A stretch of 54,958 nucleotides of DNA from Candidatus Hydrogenedentota bacterium (GCA_012730105.1 JAAYBJ010000059.1:1-54958); one strand, 5' to 3'. Counted from the stretch's first letter, positions 34,720 through 43,746 are shown. Translations and numbers: made by a program. Notes: generated by a model from the sequence alone, not told the origin.

Positions 34720-36798
34720 ATGAACGAAATCATTAAACTAGACCATGTAACCAAGCGTTTCCCAGCCCGACGGGGTTCGCGCGACCTGCGGGGCAAAGGC
34801 GGGTTGGGCGACTGGATAAAGGGGCGTAAAGAGGGAAAATTTACTGCATTACATGATATTTCACTCGCCGTGGCGCAGGGAGAATCCCTGGGTATTATAG
34901 GCAAGAACGGCTCGGGGAAAAGCACGCTGCTCAGTATTATTGCGGGGGTTACAGTGCCTTCTGAAGGCATGGTGCAGGTTTATGGAAGGGTGGCATCGCT
35001 GCTCGAATTGGGGGCCGGGTTCAACCCGGTGCTTACGGGCCGCGAAAACATCTACCTGAATGCGGGACTTTTAGGCATGCGCCAGGCACAGGTGGACGCG
35101 GTTTACGATGAAATTGTGCGTTTTTCGGGCATCAGCGAGTTTATGGAACAGCCGGTGGAAACCTACAGCAGCGGGATGTATGTGCGTATCGGATTCTCCG
35201 TGGCGGCCTTTGTTAATCCGGATATTTTTATCGCTGATGAGGTATTGGCTGTTGGAGACGCGGAGTTTCAGCGAAAATGCCGCGCCAAGATAGGGGAACT
35301 TCGGGAACAGGGCAAGACGATCGTATTCGTGTCCCATGACTTGGGGATCGTCAACACCTTGTGTGAAAGGATCATATTGTTGGACAAGGGGCGTATGGTT
35401 CAGCGTGATACGGCGCAAAAGACCATCACCTATTATCTGCGCCAGGTGGGGCGCGAGAAAGGGATACACACGTTTGCGGCGGGCCGCACAGAAGCGGTGT
35501 TTTGCGACGGGCGAATTTCGCTTTTCCATGACCAGGAAGAAGTAAGCGCGCCCGCGGGATTTCAGATAGAATTTATCTCGCTGGGGCAAATACAATCCAG
35601 TACGGATGCGGAATGGGATATTGAGGAGGGCGACAGTTCCGGGTGTAAGGCTGTTGGCCGAATGTTACGTATGCCTGTCCTTTTGCGGTGGGATATGCGT
35701 ATTGACAAGGATACCTTGTCGTGGCGGGTCGCTATTGAAGCTGAGCGTGAAATGGCTATTGAGGAGATTACTATTCGGTTTTTTATGCCCATGGCCTATA
35801 ACCAATGGATGTATGACGGCCAATCGGGTGAGTTTCCTGAAATCATACCCAGTGATACTGCATGGCGTGTCGTTGTTTCCGGAAGCGCGGATATCTCGGA
35901 AACGGCCTGCCTTCCTGAACCGGGTTCCGGATTGCCGCCGGCCATGTTTCATGTGGAATCAGAATACGAACGCTTTCGCCTGTATTGGATGAGTTCAGAT
36001 TATTTATCCTGCAGCCGGGTCTTGTGTGCCCAAGCCCGATATCCGGAGAAGGATTGTATTTTTCAAAAAGGGAATCACGAATTAGTCGAAACGTGTGTTG
36101 CCCTAAACATTCTTGAAGATCAGGTCGCAGAACACATGGCGGCAAAAAAGATGATCAGAGATGGGGACTTGTCGCTCTCTCTGGACCGAGGAAAGGTCAT
36201 TATCAACTGGAAAGGTGTTTGCATCACCTGGCTGCATCATCTTTATACATCCGTTTTGATAGGCGGTCTCTGGAATGACAGCATGAATTTGCATTGGGGA
36301 AAATTCATTCGCAATGCTGATGGTATTTTGCAAAAGGGAGAGTCCAGACGTTTTCCCTTCTCTCAGGAATGGGAGGTGGGGATAGAAAATGGGGTACTTC
36401 TATTGCGAATATGGATGCAGAGCGAAACGGAAATGGACCTGCAGGAAATGCAAACGAGTATTATATTACCAGCTTCCTATACGCGGTGGAAAACGGATCA
36501 CGAACAGGGAAGTTATGGTGAATATACTGCCGGCATGAATGATTGGATTCACTGTAACCGGATTTATGAGCCGGGAAAAGTCATATACGCCGGCGGTAGT
36601 GATATGCCTGCAGTGGAAATGCGCGTCAGCGATGATTGTCCTGAGGTGCGTATGACGGCCATTAATACCGGATATCAGGAGCAGGGAAGGGTGCTCCAGG
36701 CTTTGCGCACTTCAGAAAAAGGGTGTTTCCACCTGCCGGCCGGCCGACATCTTTATTTTTCTGGTACGATCAGGTTACTGCCCGGGTTTGAACTCTAA
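34720..36798 (+). CDS. ABC-transporter ATPase, Wzt/TagH-like, with long C-terminal region
   Basis: The 692-residue protein starts at ATG 34720, with AAGG just upstream (an ATG 12 bases earlier lacks a ribosome-binding site). The ATPase occupies residues 1-250: Walker A GKNGSGKST (61-69), the Q-loop region LELGAGF, signature YSSGMYVRIGF, Walker B DIFIADE (168-174) and H-loop His206. The GRENIYLNAGLLGM stretch is characteristic of polysaccharide-exporting Wzt and TagH. The remaining 440 residues are beta-rich and form probably two domains, like Wzt C-terminal carbohydrate-binding domains but longer. No Wzm-type permease gene lies nearby. Export of a glycan or glycoconjugate is inferred. Confidence 0.8.
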   Translation: MNEIIKLDHVTKRFPARRGSRDLRGKGGLGDWIKGRKEGKFTALHDISLAVAQGESLGIIGKNGSGKSTLLSIIAGVTVPSEGMVQVYGRVASLLELGAGFNPVLTGRENIYLNAGLLGMRQAQVDAVYDEIVRFSGISEFMEQPVETYSSGMYVRIGFSVAAFVNPDIFIADEVLAVGDAEFQRKCRAKIGELREQGKTIVFVSHDLGIVNTLCERIILLDKGRMVQRDTAQKTITYYLRQVGREKGIHTFAAGRTEAVFCDGRISLFHDQEEVSAPAGFQIEFISLGQIQSSTDAEWDIEEGDSSGCKAVGRMLRMPVLLRWDMRIDKDTLSWRVAIEAEREMAIEEITIRFFMPMAYNQWMYDGQSGEFPEIIPSDTAWRVVVSGSADISETACLPEPGSGLPPAMFHVESEYERFRLYWMSSDYLSCSRVLCAQARYPEKDCIFQKGNHELVETCVALNILEDQVAEHMAAKKMIRDGDLSLSLDRGKVIINWKGVCITWLHHLYTSVLIGGLWNDSMNLHWGKFIRNADGILQKGESRRFPFSQEWEVGIENGVLLLRIWMQSETEMDLQEMQTSIILPASYTRWKTDHEQGSYGEYTAGMNDWIHCNRIYEPGKVIYAGGSDMPAVEMRVSDDCPEVRMTAINTGYQEQGRVLQALRTSEKGCFHLPAGRHLYFSGTIRLLPGFEL

Positions 36799-36822
36799 TA
36801 AGGGAATATTTAAAGTAGAGTC

Positions 36823-38088
36823 ATGCACAAAGAGATGTACACAAAAACGAGGAGACGCGTTCTGACGAGACGTGGCGTAATGTGGCTTGGTCAAACATGC
36901 AATCAACGGTGTTATTTTTGTTACTTCATAAATCGCATTACAGATCATAAGCATCCGGAACATGCGTTTATGTCACTTGAAAAAGCGAAACATATTTGTT
37001 ACACACTGCGACATTTTTTCGGTAACACATCAATCGACATACAGGGCGGGGAGCCAACCATATATCCTTCCATATTAGAACTGGTGCGTTACTGCAGGGA
37101 CATTGGACTTATCCCGACACTGATTACGAATGGACTTGTGCCTGCCAAATCGGGAGTCATTGAAGCGTATCGAGATGCGGGATTGCGGGATTTTTTGGTA
37201 AGCCTTCACGGCATTGGCGACATCCATGATGAGGTAGTCGGGGTAAAAGGCGCGCATGAAAAAATACTGGCGGCTTTGGAGCGGATGCGCGTGTTGAACT
37301 TTCCATTCAGAATCAACTGCACCATGTCCAAGCCTGTGGTTCCTCTTCTTCGGGAAGTGGCTCGGTATGCGGTTGATTACGGAGCATATGCTGCCAATTA
37401 TATAGCGTTTAATCCGTTTGGAGACCAGGAAGCCGGTAGGCGTTGTGCCGATACTGTTTCACGCTATACAGAAGTGCGCGATCAACTTACCGGCGCCATG
37501 GATATTCTGGAGAGCGCCGGCATCGAGGTAAATGTCAGGTATCTTCCTTTTTGCATGGCTGAAGAACGCCACAGGAAGAACTTCTATAATTTTCAGCAGC
37601 TGCCCTATGATACCCATGAGTGGGATTATCAAAGTTGGTCCTGGACAATGAGCGCCCCCCAGCTGCGGAAGGAGGGCGGTAATATGCCGCCCTTTTTAAT
37701 CGGAGGGCCCTACAGCCGGAGTCTGTTAAATGCGGATGCCTTGTATATACGGGACCACTATGAGAGAAATCCCCGGATACAGGCTGCAAAGTTCAAAACG
37801 CACCAGATGATTACGCGAGTGGTTCAACGTGTGCGTGGATTGGACACAATTTATCGAGAGGAAGCGCGTTATCGTGCCAAGTATCACTGCCACTATAAGT
37901 ACCATGAGGCCTGCGGGTCTTGTGCCGCAAGAAACATATGCGACGGCTTTCATGGTGACTATGCCGAAATGTTCGGTACCAGTGAAGCCAATCCCATAAC
38001 CGGTGTAAATATTATTGACGATCCTCTTTTTTACGCGCGGGAGCAGGAGAAAACCGTTGAACGGGAAGACCTGGTATGGGCTGGGTAG
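36823..38088 (+). CDS. Radical SAM protein with SPASM-like C-terminal cysteines
   Basis: The 421-residue protein starts 25 bases after the ABC ATPase. The radical SAM cluster motif is TCNQRCYFCYF with Cys26, Cys30 and Cys33, and IQGGEPTIYP (74-82) is the SAM-binding GGE motif. LPFC (Cys244) and a C-terminal cluster CGSCAARNIC (Cys364, Cys367, Cys373) plus Cys356 in CHYKYHEAC look like a SPASM/twitch auxiliary iron-sulfur site. There is no B12 domain. Related enzymes modify peptides or sugars. The next gene is a paralogue fused to a GT2. The shared C-x2-C-x5-C pattern suggests the two act as partners. Confidence 0.85.
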   Translation: MHKEMYTKTRRRVLTRRGVMWLGQTCNQRCYFCYFINRITDHKHPEHAFMSLEKAKHICYTLRHFFGNTSIDIQGGEPTIYPSILELVRYCRDIGLIPTLITNGLVPAKSGVIEAYRDAGLRDFLVSLHGIGDIHDEVVGVKGAHEKILAALERMRVLNFPFRINCTMSKPVVPLLREVARYAVDYGAYAANYIAFNPFGDQEAGRRCADTVSRYTEVRDQLTGAMDILESAGIEVNVRYLPFCMAEERHRKNFYNFQQLPYDTHEWDYQSWSWTMSAPQLRKEGGNMPPFLIGGPYSRSLLNADALYIRDHYERNPRIQAAKFKTHQMITRVVQRVRGLDTIYREEARYRAKYHCHYKYHEACGSCAARNICDGFHGDYAEMFGTSEANPITGVNIIDDPLFYAREQEKTVEREDLVWAG

Positions 38089-38127
38089 AATAGGCGGAGC
38101 TTATCTCTGAAAGTACGGTTTCATTTG

Positions 38128-40503
38128 ATGTCAGTAAAGGTAGACAATTCAAAAATATCCATGGACCATGTGTCATGGTCCCCGCCTCCCCTCCGGGGTC
38201 TGGTCCTTTCACAAAATAGAAAGGGGAGACCCTTTCGCCTTGTGGATCAAAAAAAATGGATGCGCCTGAATACCCGGGTATTCAAAAATTTAAAAATAGA
38301 TTATATGGCGTGCCCGGCTTCTCTGGAGTCGCTTCCAGATTTGATCGCATTTTCAAAGGCGGAAAAAGTAAGATTGTCTCTGCGGCTTGATGACAAGGTT
38401 AGACCGGGGAAAGCGCTTGCCGTAGTTGTACCGGATGTCTTGGATATATTCTTATGTCTTACAAAAACGGATCCTGTAGTACTTAAGGAATGGGTAAGGT
38501 TTTGTGAAGAAAATGGAGCGGCGTTGCGAGTGCAAGTCAGTCCATTCCCTGGTCTAAGACCGGCTCCGGAAATGTTGGCGGAATGTCTACACAACGCTGT
38601 ATCCGTCAACGTCGCCTTAAGAGATCCTTTCTTGTTTACAGAGCGGAACAGGGGTGCCGATGAGTGTCGCCAGGTTGTTCAGTGGATGAATGCATTGATA
38701 GGCGCATTAGATAGCCTGGGGGTGGAAGCAAATCTGGTCGGACTCCCCTTCTGTCATGTTACTCCGGAAGTTCAAAATCATTTGCTTAATAGCAGGCAGT
38801 TTTTCTTGGATCATCAGCAGTATGATCGAAAATCCTACGAATTGGCGGAGAGAATCCAGTATTTTGGACCCGCCCGCATGGCGAATACGATTGAAAACCT
38901 GCTTGCACGGGGAAAATCAAATAGTGAGTTGTTGAACAATATACTTTTCCCATGGCTTATTGGCCATCCTATGCTCCACGTGAGGGCATGGATGCTGCAT
39001 CGCCTGACGCGTCATCTTGGCTCTTTGAGAAGGGAAATGTCGCTTCCTAAAAACGATGCAGAATGGCTCTCTTGCCTCGCGAATAAAAAAAACGGTTATT
39101 TGCGTACTCTTGACGATCAATGTCGGTGTTGTAGGTTCTTGCGGATCTGTGACCATAAAACAAAAGCCTTCTCGCAGGTGTTGCCTGATTTGTCCGTTCA
39201 GGCGGTTGAAGGCGAACCTGTCATGGTGCAGACGGAATGCGCGGAAGGCAGGAAGCGATACTATGATGTTATAGATGAAGCGCGCCATAAACTTCCCCAA
39301 CGTTTGAATACGCTGTCTGAAAATGCCTTAAGAGTTATTGTTTCGGAAAAACCTTCCCGGGAAATTCCGGTAGACGCGTACAAAATAGAAAATCACTATA
39401 ACCCGACGGATGATGCCTCCAAACGGTGGTACTCATTGTCCAGGGGTGAGTTGAAGAGTACGGTGATCGGGCGTTTTACTCCCCCTCTGACAATAGCGGT
39501 TACTTTTGGCGGGGGGATTGCGGAACAAGTCGGCTTTAGTTTCGGAAGATACGCCACTATTGTATGCCCAATGATAGACTATTCACACCAGGTAGCGCTG
39601 CATGTCGACTGCGACGGTTATTATGTCCTGTTAAGGGACGGGAGGCCGGTTCGTCCTGCGGAACTTACAGGCATGGCAAAAGCGCCTGAGCGGCTGCCGG
39701 ATATACTGGAACCGCGCATTTCCATTCATAATATTGACGGTTTTATCCTGACTCAGACGCTGCTTGTTTGGGAGGGAGAACCTCGCAGGGATGAAAGGCC
39801 AGTTCAGGCCAAGTATTCTGTTCTTATCGTGAGTACCCGGTATACACGCCGTCTTCAGGCGGTGCTGCTTGCCCTGGCTCACCAGGCGGGTATCGCGCCC
39901 GGACTGCTGGAGGTGGTTGTGGCCTATGTCCCGGGCATAGACGCCACAGATGATTTATTGAACGGCATTTCCCATGCACATCCAAATCTGCGTATAGTCC
40001 GGATGCCTTTTCCGGAGGAATACGCCTGTTCAAAAGGGTTTATGATTAATGAGTCTGTACGTGCTGCGTCCGGAAGGTGGATTGTGCTCTTGGATTCCGA
40101 CATCATAGTACCACCGGATATTTTTGGAAAAATCGACGCCGCGGAGGCAACGTCTGCCTTTATTGTGCCGGACGGCAGGAAGATGCTGTCGCCAGAGATG
40201 ACGTCAAAAATTCTCCTGGGGGAAGTCCGTTCTTGGGAAGCGTATGACGCCATATCCAGCGCCACTGAAGAGTTCCGTTACCGTGAGGGTAGCGGCGTGC
40301 CCTGTGGCTTTTTTCAGTGTGTACGCAGGGAAGTGCTGGAAAACATCCCATACCATGAATACGATCATTTTGAAGGGTCAGACTGGTTTTTCGGACGGGA
40401 TGTAATTAACCAGTATGGTGAGGTGACATGGCTTGAAGGGGTGCATGTGTTGCATCTGGATCATGGCGGCAGCCAGTGGTACGGAACGCAGAAACATCGA
40501 TAA
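38128..40503 (+). CDS. Degenerate radical-SAM-like domain fused to a GT2 glycosyltransferase
   Basis: The 791-residue protein starts at ATG 38128 (a TTG three bases earlier is ignored). Residues 1-350 resemble the upstream radical SAM protein: LGVEANLVGLPFC matches its AGIEVNVRYLPFC, and CRCCRFLRIC (Cys332, 335, 341) keeps the same C-x2-C-x5-C pattern at almost equal distance (about 120 residues). The canonical C-x3-C-x2-C is absent; the corresponding N-terminal part is shorter. A beta-rich middle domain (about 400-560) follows. The last 230 residues are a GT2 (YSVLIVSTRYTRRLQAVLLAL, IVLLDSDIIVPP, FEGSDWFFGRDV). It is probably a non-catalytic radical SAM scaffold coupled to a glycosyltransferase. 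Confidence 0.75.
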   Translation: MSVKVDNSKISMDHVSWSPPPLRGLVLSQNRKGRPFRLVDQKKWMRLNTRVFKNLKIDYMACPASLESLPDLIAFSKAEKVRLSLRLDDKVRPGKALAVVVPDVLDIFLCLTKTDPVVLKEWVRFCEENGAALRVQVSPFPGLRPAPEMLAECLHNAVSVNVALRDPFLFTERNRGADECRQVVQWMNALIGALDSLGVEANLVGLPFCHVTPEVQNHLLNSRQFFLDHQQYDRKSYELAERIQYFGPARMANTIENLLARGKSNSELLNNILFPWLIGHPMLHVRAWMLHRLTRHLGSLRREMSLPKNDAEWLSCLANKKNGYLRTLDDQCRCCRFLRICDHKTKAFSQVLPDLSVQAVEGEPVMVQTECAEGRKRYYDVIDEARHKLPQRLNTLSENALRVIVSEKPSREIPVDAYKIENHYNPTDDASKRWYSLSRGELKSTVIGRFTPPLTIAVTFGGGIAEQVGFSFGRYATIVCPMIDYSHQVALHVDCDGYYVLLRDGRPVRPAELTGMAKAPERLPDILEPRISIHNIDGFILTQTLLVWEGEPRRDERPVQAKYSVLIVSTRYTRRLQAVLLALAHQAGIAPGLLEVVVAYVPGIDATDDLLNGISHAHPNLRIVRMPFPEEYACSKGFMINESVRAASGRWIVLLDSDIIVPPDIFGKIDAAEATSAFIVPDGRKMLSPEMTSKILLGEVRSWEAYDAISSATEEFRYREGSGVPCGFFQCVRREVLENIPYHEYDHFEGSDWFFGRDVINQYGEVTWLEGVHVLHLDHGGSQWYGTQKHR

Positions 40504-40568
40504 TGAGGTCGGGCCAGCAGGCCACTGTGTGGACACGCGTCGCGGTAAACGGCGAGGGCGAAAGCAAC

Positions 40569-41324
40569 CTAAAATGCGGCATAAAAATTCCATTCCGCGT
40601 CAATCTTTTCCGGATCGTGTTCTTGAATTTTCTCTAATACGATATAGTTGTGAAAGTAATGGGCGGCATACAGGCGGGCCGCGTGAATATCCAATGGGGA
40701 TGCCTTAAGCGCCTGGGCAAAAGCGCGCCACCGATCGCTGCCGGTGCGGTTGCCGCCGCAAAATCGGGTATCCAAACGGTAGCAGCCCCTGCGGTTCGTA
40801 TCGATGAATGAAAAGAGTTTTCGTATTGAAGGCATCCAGGTGTCATGAAGCATGATGCGCCCTCCTGTCTGCAATAGTCGGTCCGTGTAAAAGAAGTCCA
40901 GCAGCGAGAATTCGAAACGATGGTTGCCGTCAATAAAAATAAAGTCGTAGCGCTCCTTATCGCCAAGCAGGCGAGGCAATACCATATAGGATGGTTCAAC
41001 AAAACAGCGGAATATATCCTGCAATCCAGCACGCTTCACATTCAGAACGCCAATGCCATTCCACCATTTCTGTTGATAGGGGTCTACGGCTGTATGCGCC
41101 CCGCCGCCGTTATCCTGCAGCGCCTGGAGGATATGCAGGGCTGAAATGCCGTATGCCAGGCCCACCTCCAGCGTCCTGCTTCCATTTGTGTGGGTTACGA
41201 CATCATATAGGGCTTCGCCATCACTACGGCTCAGGGATACGGGGAAGGCATCTTTCGGTGTGCCTTCAGGGTCAAGAACCTTTTCTGTCCTGTAGATTTC
41301 CTCCAGAACCGTATTAATCATCAT
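40569..41324 (-). CDS. Class I SAM-dependent methyltransferase
   Basis: The 251-residue protein starts at ATG 41324 (AAGGAA five bases upstream; a longer frame to 41378 is rejected). Motif I reads RTLEVGLAYGISALHIL, with the acidic end of the next strand at HTAVDPYQQ, then YDFIFIDGNHRFEF and GGRIMLHDTW. This is the Methyltransf_24-type pattern. Members often act on sugars or glycoconjugates. The acceptor is unknown. It converges on the radical-SAM/GT2 fusion and is probably the last gene of a minus-strand group with an epimerase and an ATP-grasp enzyme, though 166 bases separate it from the epimerase. Confidence 0.8.
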   Translation of the reverse strand: MMINTVLEEIYRTEKVLDPEGTPKDAFPVSLSRSDGEALYDVVTHTNGSRTLEVGLAYGISALHILQALQDNGGGAHTAVDPYQQKWWNGIGVLNVKRAGLQDIFRCFVEPSYMVLPRLLGDKERYDFIFIDGNHRFEFSLLDFFYTDRLLQTGGRIMLHDTWMPSIRKLFSFIDTNRRGCYRLDTRFCGGNRTGSDRWRAFAQALKASPLDIHAARLYAAHYFHNYIVLEKIQEHDPEKIDAEWNFYAAF

Positions 41325-41490
41325 ATTTTTCCTTAATGGGCGTCTCCGTGGCAACTGTAAATAATCGATACGTACCACATGAAGCCATGAAGTTAAAGAA
41401 AGCCTTTGGTTGCGTATTTACCACGCTGCGAGCTCAACTATCCAACGGTTGCGCATAAAAGTACGGGATTGGGGCGATTCCCGGATGTGT

Positions 41491-42378
41491 TCAGCGGATT
41501 TCGGCGGCCAGGTCTAAAACGCTTTGTTCCAGGGCAAACTGGGGTGCATACCCAAATTCACGGGCTGCCTTGGCAATGGACAAATCCCAACACACCTTGT
41601 CGTCAGGGTCGTTCACACCCGTCAAAACGATTTCAGAGGAGGAGCGCAGTGTTTGTATGCACCGTTGCGCGAGTTCGAGATTCGAGACCGGGACGCCGGA
41701 ACCCAGATTATAAATTCCACGGCAATCTGAACACACTGCCTGCAGTATGCCTTGGGCGATATCGCGAACATCCACATAGTCCTGCCGCCGGGCGCCTGTC
41801 CCGTGTATCTGAAGAGGGGCATTCTCAAGCGCGTGTTCCACGAAGAGACGGAATATACGCCTGTGGCGCAACCCGGGGCCTACCGGGGAAGAAACACGCA
41901 GCGAAATCGTGCGCCGGCTGTCAGTGCCGCCCTCTATTATCTTGTGTTCGGCTTTAAGTTTTGACACAGCATAGCCGGTGCTGGGGGTCAGGGGATGCGC
42001 CTCGGTAATGGGATGTTCACAAGGCATACCCAGGATACTTAAACTGGAAAGATAAATGAAACACCGGGCTTGGAGTGTATCCGCCGCATCCAGCAGATTC
42101 AGGGAACCCGCGTAATTTACCTGCATCATTTCCGCAGTATACGTATCGTCTTTTATACTGGCTGCGGCATGCACAATAACTTCGCATTCACTTACGCCAT
42201 GCACGGCCTTGTCGATAAATTCAGGATCCGTAATATCCAGGGAGTACTGCCGCACCGCTTCCGGCAGGGCAGGGTTTAGCGTGCGGCTGATACCGATGAC
42301 CTCATGCCCCTCTTGACAGAGCGTGTAGGCAACGGCGCCGCCGATATGGCCGCTGGTTCCGGTTACAAGGATACGCAT
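41491..42378 (-). CDS. NAD-dependent epimerase/dehydratase (SDR family)
   Basis: The 295-residue protein starts MRILVTGTSGHIGGAVAYTL, a Rossmann GxxGxxG motif, and has an active-site YAVSK (Tyr-x3-Lys) following SSLSILG. These define an extended SDR of the nucleotide-sugar epimerase/dehydratase type. The sugar nucleotide is not identifiable. An upstream GTG (42384) overlapping the ATP-grasp stop is a possible alternative start, but ATG 42378 gives the usual N-terminus. It is spaced 2 bases from the ATP-grasp gene, so they are clearly coupled. The next gene downstream is the methyltransferase. Confidence 0.85.
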   Translation of the reverse strand: MRILVTGTSGHIGGAVAYTLCQEGHEVIGISRTLNPALPEAVRQYSLDITDPEFIDKAVHGVSECEVIVHAAASIKDDTYTAEMMQVNYAGSLNLLDAADTLQARCFIYLSSLSILGMPCEHPITEAHPLTPSTGYAVSKLKAEHKIIEGGTDSRRTISLRVSSPVGPGLRHRRIFRLFVEHALENAPLQIHGTGARRQDYVDVRDIAQGILQAVCSDCRGIYNLGSGVPVSNLELAQRCIQTLRSSSEIVLTGVNDPDDKVCWDLSIAKAAREFGYAPQFALEQSVLDLAAEIR

Positions 42379-42380
42379 TA

Positions 42381-43451
42381 TCACATTCCATAGGGTTCGA
42401 TACGGACATCGTTGTCCGACACGGCGCTGATGGTGCCTTTTCGCTTCGTTGCTTCACAAAGTTCAGGTGAAACATACAGTTCATTCCAGTAGCGCAGGGC
42501 AATGCCCCGGGTGATATTCGGCAAGACCAGGGGGCTTTCATGCAACAGGAAATGGCGCAGCACAGATTCCACCTCGTTGTATCCCAGTGCCGCGCGGATA
42601 GGGGTGGTACCGGAAAAGCGCGGATTAATTTCGAAACAAACAGGCCCCCGCTCCGTCATCCGCAGTTGAATATTGCACGGCCCGGGACAACGTAGCGCCC
42701 CTGCAATCCGTTCCGCTTCTCGTTTTACCTCGGGATATTCCCCCGCAACTGCGCGATAGGTGGTGCCCGCAAGCAGTTCCCGCCACATGACGATACTGCC
42801 GCACACCATGCCGTTGCGGTCGCAAAAGCATCCGGCAGTATATTCCTGATCATCAGTTCCCAGGAACTCCTCGATAATATACGCTTTTTTCCGGGACACA
42901 TATTCCAGGTCATCGGCACTTTGAATCATGAGGATTCCGTACGCCCCGCCGCCGATACGTGGTTTCGCGATCAGGGGAAACCCGTGTGTTTCAGCAAGGT
43001 GATGCAAACCGGCATGGTCTTCAGAAGCGGCATGCGCGGGGCAGGTGAAGCCATTTTCGGAAAGCCATTCACAGGTAAGCAGTTTATCATCACAAGTCGC
43101 CCACACTTCCGGCGGGCATACAAAACATAAGGCCCGGGTGGAGGATTCGATTTGTTTCCGTGCCGGGGCCAGTATGCGCAACACGGGCTCGCAACCGCTC
43201 AAGATGATATCAACTTCTTCCTTGTTACATAAGGATATGAGCCAATCAAGGAACCCCGGAGCAGTGGCGTGGGGCGCTATATACCCTCGGTCTACGGTAT
43301 ACAACCCCATCTGCAGCGCATCCAAATCTGTGCCGATAACGCGGCACGGCAGGGAGGACGTCGCCAGGGCTTTCAGAATGCCCTCGCTGACATTGCCGCC
43401 CACGGCCAGAACAAGCACATTCAGGGGATGTTGCTTTGATAATTTTTCCAT
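42381..43451 (-). CDS. ATP-grasp protein (carbamoyl-phosphate-synthase-like)
   Basis: The 356-residue protein starts at ATG 43451 (a TTG two codons earlier is ignored). After an N-terminal Rossmann-like domain (LNVLVLAVGGNVSEG, RVIGTDLDALQMGLY), residues 110-290 form an ATP-grasp fold: FPLIAKPRIGGGAYGI, AYIIEEFLGTDDQEYTAG and RGPVCFEINPRFSGT. That is the CarB/PylC-like branch, which ligates a carboxylate to an amine or other nucleophile through an acyl phosphate. With an epimerase and methyltransferase it may amidate or link an amino acid to a sugar. The substrate is inferred only. Upstream lies a 9-base repeat region. The ribosome-binding site is weak. Confidence 0.8.
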   Translation of the reverse strand: MEKLSKQHPLNVLVLAVGGNVSEGILKALATSSLPCRVIGTDLDALQMGLYTVDRGYIAPHATAPGFLDWLISLCNKEEVDIILSGCEPVLRILAPARKQIESSTRALCFVCPPEVWATCDDKLLTCEWLSENGFTCPAHAASEDHAGLHHLAETHGFPLIAKPRIGGGAYGILMIQSADDLEYVSRKKAYIIEEFLGTDDQEYTAGCFCDRNGMVCGSIVMWRELLAGTTYRAVAGEYPEVKREAERIAGALRCPGPCNIQLRMTERGPVCFEINPRFSGTTPIRAALGYNEVESVLRHFLLHESPLVLPNITRGIALRYWNELYVSPELCEATKRKGTISAVSDNDVRIEPYGM

Positions 43452-43455
43452 CAAC

Positions 43456-43615
43456 AAAAGTTCTTTAAGTCCTTCATGTCCATTAAGTCCATCAGGCCCA
43501 TTACCAATTTTCTTCTGGTTCCCAAATTCCTATTTGGGAACCAGTCGAAACCGGCGCATTGGTCGTTTATGTCCTTGATGTCCTTTACGTCCTTTAAGTC
43601 CTTTAAGTCCTTGCC
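43456..43615. repeat. 9-base tandem repeat array split by a palindrome
   Basis: Two blocks of near-regular 9-base units (consensus AAGTCCTTT on the plus strand) lie at about 43457-43503 and 43565-43612. Units such as ATGTCCATT, AAGTCCATC, ATGTCCTTG, ACGTCCTTT and AAGTCCTTT are visible. Between them sits the inverted repeat at 43516-43543. On the minus strand the array would code for repeated KDLKD-like peptides, but no ribosome-binding site supports a gene. It precedes the ATP-grasp start by a few bases. Confidence 0.75.
43516..43543. repeat. Perfect inverted repeat within the 9-base array
   Basis: TGGTTCCCAAA (43516-43526) and TTTGGGAACCA (43533-43543) pair over 11 bases around the 6-base loop TTCCTA. 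There is no T-tract, so it is not a classical terminator. It resembles a small dispersed palindromic element. Confidence 0.7.
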
Positions 43616-43670
43616 ACGCCTGATTATGGCGCATCCCCACCCAAAAACACAATCACTACCGTACAACATA

Positions 43671-43710
43671 AAAAAAACGAGGCGAGCATGTCTAACTACA
43701 TTCTCGCCTC
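43671..43710 (-). terminator. Rho-independent terminator for the small secreted protein gene
   Basis: On the minus strand GAGGCGAG (43710-43703) pairs perfectly with CTCGCCTC (43686-43679), and the RNA end is GTTTTTTT (from 43678 down). It lies 36 bases after the stop at 43747. Confidence 0.85.
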
Positions 43711-43746
43711 ATGTATTACTGCAAATTTGATTGCGTTAAGAATTCA

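Noticed and set aside
43456-43615. CRISPR array
   Set aside because: Units are 9 bases without spacers of 25-40 bases, and no cas genes are near.
43451-43669. 72-residue frame encoding KDLKD repeats on the minus strand
   Set aside because: It is produced by the 9-base repeat; no ribosome-binding site and it overlaps the ATP-grasp start.
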